Shown here in pieces: positions 17,314 through 24,292 of a stretch of DNA of 33,779 nt. Under the pieces are notes generated by a model. That model was not told where the DNA came from and ran no database searches. It was given only the letters and a program-made list of their open reading frames with translations. Location of the stretch: the NCBI GenBank assembly GCA_027364655.1, contig DAHXOX010000040.1, forward strand, positions 1 to 33,779, given 5' to 3'. The translations under genes were made by a program, and so were the position numbers. Origin of the DNA: Paludibacter sp. Lineage in GTDB: Bacteria; Bacteroidota; Bacteroidia; Bacteroidales; Paludibacteraceae. Numbering within the stretch: the first letter of the stretch is position 1; every line of letters begins with the position of its first letter.

Positions 17314-19250
17314 AGAAAAAGATAGGTGTTTATGTGTGCCACTGCGGAGGCAACATATCCGATTATGTTGATATAGAAAAGGTTAAAGATGCTGTCAGAG
17401 ACGAAGCTGACGTTTTCTTGGTAAAGAATACGCTTTTTGCTTGTGCCGATTCTTCCCAAAAGATGATGGAAGAAGACATTAAAACACAAGGATTGGATGC
17501 TATGGTCGTTGCTTCGTGCTCGCCCAAACTTCACTTGAATACATTTCGCGGCGTTGCTCAACGTGCAGGACTAAATCCTTACAACTACGTTCAGGTAAAC
17601 ATTCGCGAACAAGACTCATGGGCACACTCTGATAATCCTGCCGGAGCAACCGAAAAAGCCATTCAATTGGTGAAAGCGGGTATTGCTCGTGCCAAAGAAT
17701 CGGAAGCGCTGACTTCGATGAAAATCGCCACAACCAATGCAGTTGCTGTAATAGGAGCTGGGGTTGGCGGCATGCGTACCGCACTGGGTTTGGCTGACAT
17801 GGGAACAGAAGTTTACTTGATCGAAAAGTCATTCTTTGTAGGTGGTCGCACCGCTCAATGGGGTTCTGTTGCTCCCACCAACGATCGTGGAGATGTCTTA
17901 ACAGCCGGATTATTTAATGAGATTCAAAAACGCAGCAATATTAAATTGTTTACGGGAGCCGAGCTGATTGAAAAAACCGGAAGTGTAGGGAATTTCGACA
18001 TTAAAGTAAAAATTCATCCTCGCGGGTTTGACGGTACTGCAACGGCAGATGACATTCAAAAGGCGGTAAAAGCATGTCCCGTTTCAACAACGGATGAATT
18101 TAATTTCGGATTGACTCAACGAACAGCCATTTTAACCCCGCAGAAAGGACAATACCCGCAACAACCGGCTATTGACAAAGCCCTTTGTAATCAATGCGGA
18201 GCTTGCCAAAAAATCAATTCTGCCTTTCAACCGGCTTCCACAAACGAAGAAATTCTAACGTTACACATTGGTGGTTTTGTCGCTAATACCGGCTTTGATC
18301 CGTATGAACCTGCAAAAGGAGAATATGGCTATGGCGAAATTGACAACGTCATTACCCTACCCCAGTTAAAGCGTTTGATTGAGTTGAACGATAATGAATT
18401 AGTTTTCAAAGGCAAAAAAGTAAAGAAGATTGCCTATATCTATTGCGTTGGTAGCCGGCAGGATGATGATGAAGGTAAAAATAAATATTGCTCGCGTTAT
18501 TGCTGTACATCGGCCACGCACACAGGAGTTACCGTCAAGAACAAATACAAAGATATTCTGAATTATCACTTTAACCGTGGCATCCGCACGTATGGCAAAG
18601 CAGAATTGATTTACGGACAAGCCTCCCAACAAGGAGACGTCTTCTTACAATTTACCCTCGACAGCATTCCGCAAGTGGAACGCAAACACAACAAGACGTA
18701 TGTGAAGGTAAAGGATATTCTGACTGCAGGAAAAACCATCGAGACAGATGCCGATTTGGTGGTTTTGGTAACCGGAATGGTTCCTCGTGAAAACGTTAAA
18801 TTAGGCCATTTATTGAAAATACCTGAAGGTCGCGACCATTTCTTCAATGAAATCCACATGAAGCTCAAGCCGGTGGAAACAGTGATTGACGGAGTGATGA
18901 TTGCAGGGACAAGTCAAGCGCCTAAAAACATTCTGGAAACACTCAATTCATCGATGGCCGCTGCAGCTAAAGTCAATTCGGTGTTGACAAAAGGCGAATT
19001 GTCATTGGAACCAACTTTAGCCAAAGTGAATCCGGGAGCTTGCACCTGGTGCGGCAAATGTGCCGAAGCATGTCCGTTCGATGCCATTGTGCAAGTTGAC
19101 AATGAGGGGAAAATGGTGGCCAAAGTCAATGAGTCAAACTGTAAAGGTTGTGGTATGTGTACTCCTGTTTGTCCGACAGATGCCATTGATCTAGATGGAT
19201 TTACAAATGCTCAGATTGGCGCAATGATCGATGCTTTAGCAGAATTATAA
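17310..19250 (+). CDS. QmoB/HdrA-like FAD and 4Fe-4S protein
   Basis: HdrA N-terminus GVYVCHCGGNISDYVDIEKV, FAD motif VIGAGVGGMRTALGLADMG, YCVGSRQ...YCSRYCCTSATH, and C-terminal CTWCGKCAEACPFDAI...CKGCGMCTPVCPTDAI. Overlaps the upstream gene by 4 nt. Confidence 0.88.
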   Translation: MKKKIGVYVCHCGGNISDYVDIEKVKDAVRDEADVFLVKNTLFACADSSQKMMEEDIKTQGLDAMVVASCSPKLHLNTFRGVAQRAGLNPYNYVQVNIREQDSWAHSDNPAGATEKAIQLVKAGIARAKESEALTSMKIATTNAVAVIGAGVGGMRTALGLADMGTEVYLIEKSFFVGGRTAQWGSVAPTNDRGDVLTAGLFNEIQKRSNIKLFTGAELIEKTGSVGNFDIKVKIHPRGFDGTATADDIQKAVKACPVSTTDEFNFGLTQRTAILTPQKGQYPQQPAIDKALCNQCGACQKINSAFQPASTNEEILTLHIGGFVANTGFDPYEPAKGEYGYGEIDNVITLPQLKRLIELNDNELVFKGKKVKKIAYIYCVGSRQDDDEGKNKYCSRYCCTSATHTGVTVKNKYKDILNYHFNRGIRTYGKAELIYGQASQQGDVFLQFTLDSIPQVERKHNKTYVKVKDILTAGKTIETDADLVVLVTGMVPRENVKLGHLLKIPEGRDHFFNEIHMKLKPVETVIDGVMIAGTSQAPKNILETLNSSMAAAAKVNSVLTKGELSLEPTLAKVNPGACTWCGKCAEACPFDAIVQVDNEGKMVAKVNESNCKGCGMCTPVCPTDAIDLDGFTNAQIGAMIDALAEL

Positions 19251-19262
19251 ATAAATGATGCG

Positions 19263-19541
19263 ATGGAAAAGAAAGAAAAAACAATAGATATCATCAAGCA
19301 AGAACGTAAGGTTTCTCCTCAAGTGCTTGAAGACCGGAAAACATACAGCCGAAACCGGAAAGCCATTATGGAGGTGCTTAAGGCAGGACCAAAGTCAATT
19401 CCACAAGTAGCAGCCGAGACTCAACTTTCATTGCCGGATACCACTTATTTTATGATGGCGTTATTTAAATTTGGCGATGTCCAAGTTAACAGCTTAGACG
19501 ATATGGACGAGTATTATTTTTATGAACTGAAAAAAAAATAA
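19263..19541 (+). CDS. Small winged-helix-like protein embedded in the Qmo-like operon
   Basis: YSRNRKAIMEVLKAGPKSIPQVAAETQLSLPDTTYFMMALFKFGDVQV looks like a wHTH. Tight spacing to both neighbours. Confidence 0.65.
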   Translation: MEKKEKTIDIIKQERKVSPQVLEDRKTYSRNRKAIMEVLKAGPKSIPQVAAETQLSLPDTTYFMMALFKFGDVQVNSLDDMDEYYFYELKKK

Positions 19542-19544
19542 GTC

Positions 19545-20597
19545 ATGGCATTGATACAACCTGATCTGACAAAAGAACTCAAAAAATACGGAGCTTTCGA
19601 TTTTAATGCGTGCTACAATTGTGGAACGTGTACTTCTGTTTGCACCCTTTCAACCGAAGACAACTCATTTCCACGTGAAATGGTTCGATACAGTGTTTTA
19701 GGACTGGAAGATGATTTGAAATCATCGCTGAAACCATGGCTTTGTTACTACTGTGGTCAATGTACTGAGAACTGCCCGCAAGAGGCATCTCCAGGTGAAT
19801 TGATGATGTCGTTGCGTCGCTGGTTAACAGCAAAGTATGACTGGACAGGATTGTCCGGATTGTTTTATAAGTCTTGGCCACTCACCGTGCTTGGTTTTAT
19901 CTTAATCCTTGCTGCCGAACTTGGGTTTGCTGCACGCTTGCATTTCCATATCGACCGCATCATGTATTACGGACACTATTTTGAAATGTTTTCGATCTTG
20001 GGCGTGTTTACCATTATACTGCTTCCAAACATCATTCGGATGTGGTATTTCACTATTTTGAAACGAAAGATTAAAGCGCCAATTAAAGCCTATTATACGG
20101 CAATTTCCGACCTGGTTGTGCACATGTTTACGCAAAAACGCTCGTTGGATTGCGATGACAACCAGTTTCGTTGGTTTGAACACTTTATCTTGGTAATCGG
20201 TTATTTAAGTCTGCTCTTCACCACCGTTTTCCTGAATTGGTTTGAGACTCACAATTTGTTTATCAATATTCTTGGGTATGTGGAAAGTATCGTCATCTTT
20301 GTTGTGACGTTCGATTTTGTGAATAGCCGCATCAAAAAGAACAAAGAGATGAACAAGTTTTCGCAACCATCCGATTGGTTTTTTGTTATCTGGTTATTTT
20401 TGATGGGAGTAACTGCTTTTGTGGTACGTTTGTTCATCGATTTGAACTTGATTGAGACAAACAGTTGGGCTTACTTATTTCACTTAATGATTTTGGGTCA
20501 ATGGGCGCTTATCATCGTTCCTTTCGGCAAATGGACACACTTCCTTTATCGTTCGTTTGGCATGTATTTTGCCAAGATTGAAGAATTAGCCAAATAA
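19545..20597 (+). CDS. QmoC-like protein: HdrC ferredoxin domain fused to a membrane (HdrE/heme b-like) domain
   Basis: CYNCGTCTSVC and CYYCGQCTENCP clusters, then several predicted TM segments carrying histidines (YYGHYFEMF, FEHFILVIGYL, YLFHLMILGQW, FGKWTHFLYR). Confidence 0.85.
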   Translation: MALIQPDLTKELKKYGAFDFNACYNCGTCTSVCTLSTEDNSFPREMVRYSVLGLEDDLKSSLKPWLCYYCGQCTENCPQEASPGELMMSLRRWLTAKYDWTGLSGLFYKSWPLTVLGFILILAAELGFAARLHFHIDRIMYYGHYFEMFSILGVFTIILLPNIIRMWYFTILKRKIKAPIKAYYTAISDLVVHMFTQKRSLDCDDNQFRWFEHFILVIGYLSLLFTTVFLNWFETHNLFINILGYVESIVIFVVTFDFVNSRIKKNKEMNKFSQPSDWFFVIWLFLMGVTAFVVRLFIDLNLIETNSWAYLFHLMILGQWALIIVPFGKWTHFLYRSFGMYFAKIEELAK

Positions 20598-20628
20598 CAA
20601 AACGCCCATACGCTTCTTACCATACAAC

Positions 20629-20666
20629 GACTCCCTGATTTTGAAAGATCATGGAGTCGCTTTTAT
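20629..20666 (+). terminator. Rho-independent terminator after the Qmo-like operon
   Basis: CGACTCC (20629-20635) pairs with GGAGTCG (20653-20659), then CTTTTATTT. Confidence 0.7.
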
Positions 20667-20759
20667 TTGTGAGGGGAAGCCTCTTTGTATTATGGCAGGG
20701 GTACATAAATGCTTGTCAATTCATTAGTATACTCGGAATCTCTTTCGGATTTCTCCCGT

Positions 20760-21238
20760 TTACTTCCGCAATCCGAGCTCTTTCGGCCAATACGTGGTTT
20801 TGCCAAGACCCATCCACGCAGCGCCGATATGTCCATGAATCTTTAGGCGGTTGTTATCGCCGAACTTAATGATACATTGATAAGTCTTGCCACTTGCGGG
20901 ATTGTAAATGGTACCGCTTGTCCATTCGTTGTTGTTAGCCGAATAGGTAAAGCCGTTTAATAAGGGAAGCCCCAACATCGGACTATTTCGCAATTGATAA
21001 TCCGGATTTTTTTCATCCAACTTAGGACGACTATTTTCGTTTGGCTCTTGCAACCAGACAATTTTCCCGTAATATTTTCCGTCCGTTGCCCTGTAAATTT
21101 AAATTTGAGAAGATTTACCAGTTGCATTGTCAACCGCATAGTAATAACCGATGATGCGATCAGGTTTGTTTTTCGTTCCTGCTGACGTCAACACCACATT
21201 CCTAAAAATAAGAAAAGGGCAATTGATTTTATCTTCAT
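20760..21238 (-). pseudogene. DUF2147-family exported protein, disrupted by a frameshift and an in-frame stop
   Basis: The minus strand reads MKIKSIALFLFLGMWC (signal peptide, stop at 21188-21190). In another frame, ...LTSAGTKNKPDRIIGYYYAVDNATGKSSQI then TAA (21099-21101) then IYRATDGKYYGKIVWLQEPNENSRPKLDEKNPDYQLRNSPMLGLPLLNGFTYSANNNEWTSGTIYNPASGKTYQC.... Confidence 0.82.
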
Positions 21239-21262
21239 AATGAATCCACTTTAAGTTGAGAG

Positions 21263-21270
21263 CAAAGGTA
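21263..21270 (-). promoter_or_regulatory. Putative -7 box (TACCTTTG on minus strand) for the DUF2147 pseudogene
   Basis: CAAAGGTA on the plus strand, about 25 bp upstream of the pseudogene ATG. Confidence 0.45.
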
Positions 21271-21292
21271 GCAGAAAATTGCAAAAAACGTG

Positions 21293-21300
21293 TACCTTTG
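21293..21300 (+). promoter_or_regulatory. Putative -7 box TACCTTTG for pheS
   Basis: Fits TAnnTTTG, 28 bp before the pheS ATG at 21328. Confidence 0.5.
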
Positions 21301-21327
21301 CACGAAGAATCAAAGATCGTTATCCAA

Positions 21328-22347
21328 ATGATTACCACCATTCAACAATTAAAGGCTGAGATTGAAAACCTGACAGCCGCAACTAATGAACACGTAGAAG
21401 CACTGCGCATTAAGTATCTGAGCAAAAAAGGAGAGATAGCGCAACTTTTCAATGCATTTCGCGATGTGCCAAATGATCAAAAACGGGAAGTAGGACAACT
21501 GCTTAACGAATTGAAAGAGTTGGCACAAAATAAGATGGAAGCACTTAAAGCCGCAACTACCACTTTGGCAGGACAAACCGATGCTACCGATTTAACACGT
21601 CCGGGCGACCCCATTCTTTTAGGCACAAGGCATCCGATTTCCATTGCTCGCAACAAAATTGTATCAATCTTTTCGCATGTAGGCTTTACCATTGCCGAAG
21701 GCCCTGAAATTGAAGACGACTGGCATGTATTCGGGTCTCTCAACTTTCCTCCCGAACATCCGGCGCGTGACATGCAGGACACATTCTTCATCGAGAAAAA
21801 CCCCGATGTTCTTTTGCGCACACACACATCGTCGGTACAGACTCGCATTATGAGCACCACTCAACCTCCCATCCGCGTGATTTGTCCTGGGCGAGTCTAT
21901 CGCAACGAAGCTATTTCATATCGTGCCCACTGCTTCTTTCATCAGGTTGAAGGATTGTACATCAACAAAAACGTATCTTTTGCCGACCTGAAACAAGTAC
22001 TTCTCTATTTTGCAAAAGAGATGTTCGGTGAAAATACCAAGATCCGTTTGCGCCCTTCCTATTTCCCTTTCACGGAACCTTCAGCCGAAATGGACATATC
22101 ATGTAATCTGTGTGGAGGCGAAGGATGTGCTTTTTGCAAACATACCGGCTGGGTTGAAATACTCGGATGCGGCATGGTCGATCCCAACGTTTTAGAGGCT
22201 TGCGGAATCGATAGCAAAATCTATTCGGGATATGCTTTCGGAATGGGCATTGAACGTATCACCAACCTCAAGTATCAAGTAAAAGACTTACGGATGTTCT
22301 CTGAAAATGACATGCGCTTCCTGCAACAATTTGAAGCTGCATTTTGA
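21328..22347 (+). CDS. pheS: Phenylalanine-tRNA ligase alpha subunit
   Basis: GDPILLGTRHPISIARNKIVSIFSHVGFTIAEGPEIEDDWHVFGSLNFPPEHPARDMQDTFF, LRTHTSSVQTR, and GFGMGIERI-type ending (YAFGMGIERITNLKY). Confidence 0.97.
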   Translation: MITTIQQLKAEIENLTAATNEHVEALRIKYLSKKGEIAQLFNAFRDVPNDQKREVGQLLNELKELAQNKMEALKAATTTLAGQTDATDLTRPGDPILLGTRHPISIARNKIVSIFSHVGFTIAEGPEIEDDWHVFGSLNFPPEHPARDMQDTFFIEKNPDVLLRTHTSSVQTRIMSTTQPPIRVICPGRVYRNEAISYRAHCFFHQVEGLYINKNVSFADLKQVLLYFAKEMFGENTKIRLRPSYFPFTEPSAEMDISCNLCGGEGCAFCKHTGWVEILGCGMVDPNVLEACGIDSKIYSGYAFGMGIERITNLKYQVKDLRMFSENDMRFLQQFEAAF

Positions 22348-22401
22348 CAATTAATAAGAGAAAAAATTCATTATATATTCTCCGTGAATTCGTTTTTTAA
22401 T

Positions 22402-22409
22402 TATCTTTG
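22402..22409 (+). promoter_or_regulatory. Putative -7 box TATCTTTG
   Basis: Fits TAnnTTTG, 25 bp before the ATG at 22435; no clear -33 element. Confidence 0.4.
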
Positions 22410-22434
22410 TCCATAATCTAAATACAAACAGCTT

Positions 22435-24216
22435 ATGTCACGCGAAATAAAATTCAGCTTAGTCTATCGCGACATGTGGCAATCTTCCGGGAAGTATGTG
22501 CCTCGCGTCGATCAATTAACACAAATTGCACCCGTCATTATCGATATGGGATGTTTTGCCCGTGTCGAAACCAATGGTGGAGCTTTCGAACAAGTAAACC
22601 TTCTTTTTGGCGAAAACCCCAACAAAGCCGTGCGTGAATGGATGCAACCATTCAACGACGCAGGTATTCAAACCCACATGTTGGAAAGAGGATTGAACGG
22701 ATTGCGCATGTACCCTGTTCCTGCAGATGTTCGTCAACTTTTCTTCAAAGTAAAAAAAGCACAAGGAACCGATATATCACGTTCGTTTTGCGGACTGAAT
22801 GACACTCGAAACCTCGAGCTTTCGGTGAAATATGCCAAAGAAGCCAACATGATTTCTCAGGTTGCTCTTTGCATCACCAACTCACCCATTCATACAGTGG
22901 ATTATTACATGAACGTGGTAGAAAAAGTGGTTGATTTCGGTTGCGATGAAATCTGTCTGAAAGATATGGCCGGCATTGGTCGTCCTGCCTTCTTAGGCAA
23001 TTTAGTTACTGCTATCAAAAAGCGTCACCCAAAGATGCTTGTTCAATATCACGGACACACAGGCCCTGGTTTTTCGGTTGCATCCATGCTCGAAGTAGCA
23101 CGTGCGGGAGCCGACATTCTCGACGTTGCCATGGAGCCTCTCTCCTGGGGAATGGTACATCCCGATGTGATCACCATTCAGGCCATGTTGAAAGATGCAG
23201 GATTCATGGTGCCCGATATCAACATGAAAGCTTACATGGAAGCCCGCTCCTTGACACAATCGTTTATTGATGACTTCTTAGGTTACTTCATCGATCCGAG
23301 TAATAAAAGCATGACATCCCTTTTAGTGGGTTGCGGCTTACCCGGTGGCATGATGGGATCTATGATGTCTGACTTGAAAGCCATGCACAACGCAATCAAC
23401 ATGTCGCTGCGGGCGCAAAAGAAGCGCGAAGTAACGCTCAATGAATTAGTCGTGCTATTGTTCCAGGAAGTTGAATATATTTGGCCTTTGTTAGGTTATC
23501 CTCCTTTGGTAACTCCTTTCAGTCAATACGTAAAGAACATTGCGTTGATGAATGTCATGCACATTCTGAAAGGCGAACCACGTTGGAGCACCATTGACAA
23601 GAATGCCTGGGATATGATTTTGGGCAAGACCGGTAAATTGCCGGGTGAATTAGCTCCTGAAGTGAAAGAGTTGGTAAAAAAGAACGGATTGGAATTTTAT
23701 ACCGGCAATCCACAAGACGCATTCCCGAACGAATTGGATAAGTATCGCAAAGAGATGCAGGATAACAACTGGGACTTTGGTCAAGACGACGAAGAGCTTT
23801 TCGAGCTGGCCATGCATGACCGTCAATACCGCGATTATCGTAATGGCTCGGCTAAGAAACGCTTTGAACAAGAGCTGGAAGCCGAAAAAGCTAAAGTTGG
23901 TGCCCCTATTCTCGTTACACGCCCCGTTGTTGAAGTACCAAAGATCGATATTGCCACCGTGCAGGCTCAATATCCGAATGCAAAGCCTATTCAGGCATCG
24001 GTAAAAGGTCGGGTTATCTGGCAGTACGACGTAGAAGATACCTCTTCCGCTCCTCACATTGGCGATGCCGTGAAAGAGAACGACACTATTTGCTTCATTC
24101 AGTCATTCTACGGACCTGAAGCAGTGAAAACATCGTTTAGCGGAAAAATCGTTGCCACCTACCCAAAACAGGGAGAGTTGGTTCAAAAAGATGAGATCAT
24201 CGCCTTTGTGGACTAA
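22435..24216 (+). CDS. Oxaloacetate decarboxylase/pyruvate carboxylase-type carboxyltransferase subunit
   Basis: YRDMWQSS near the N-terminus, DEICLKDMAGIGRP, YHGHTGPGFSVASMLEVARAGADILDVAMEPLSWG. C-terminal biotinyl-like fold lacking the AMKM lysine motif. Confidence 0.88.
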   Translation: MSREIKFSLVYRDMWQSSGKYVPRVDQLTQIAPVIIDMGCFARVETNGGAFEQVNLLFGENPNKAVREWMQPFNDAGIQTHMLERGLNGLRMYPVPADVRQLFFKVKKAQGTDISRSFCGLNDTRNLELSVKYAKEANMISQVALCITNSPIHTVDYYMNVVEKVVDFGCDEICLKDMAGIGRPAFLGNLVTAIKKRHPKMLVQYHGHTGPGFSVASMLEVARAGADILDVAMEPLSWGMVHPDVITIQAMLKDAGFMVPDINMKAYMEARSLTQSFIDDFLGYFIDPSNKSMTSLLVGCGLPGGMMGSMMSDLKAMHNAINMSLRAQKKREVTLNELVVLLFQEVEYIWPLLGYPPLVTPFSQYVKNIALMNVMHILKGEPRWSTIDKNAWDMILGKTGKLPGELAPEVKELVKKNGLEFYTGNPQDAFPNELDKYRKEMQDNNWDFGQDDEELFELAMHDRQYRDYRNGSAKKRFEQELEAEKAKVGAPILVTRPVVEVPKIDIATVQAQYPNAKPIQASVKGRVIWQYDVEDTSSAPHIGDAVKENDTICFIQSFYGPEAVKTSFSGKIVATYPKQGELVQKDEIIAFVD

Positions 24217-24240
24217 TCGTTGAAGACCTGATAAAATTCG

Positions 24241-24273
24241 AAACCCTAACTTGACAAACAGGTTAGGGTTTTT
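24241..24273 (+). terminator. Rho-independent terminator
   Basis: AAACCCTAAC (24241-24250) pairs perfectly with GTTAGGGTTT (24262-24271), with a T-rich tail. Confidence 0.8.
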
Positions 24274-24292
24274 AGCATAAAACCGCAAAGGA

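Noticed and set aside
19545-20597. HdrB (catalytic CCG-domain) in the Qmo-like operon, implying a true heterodisulfide reductase
   Set aside because: No CCG-type cysteine motif in this protein or any neighbour; the architecture is HdrC plus membrane domain, as in QmoC.
20760-21238. In-frame TAA in the DUF2147 gene as programmed recoding or stop readthrough
   Set aside because: A second, separate frameshift disrupts the signal peptide region, so ordinary decay or sequencing error is simpler.
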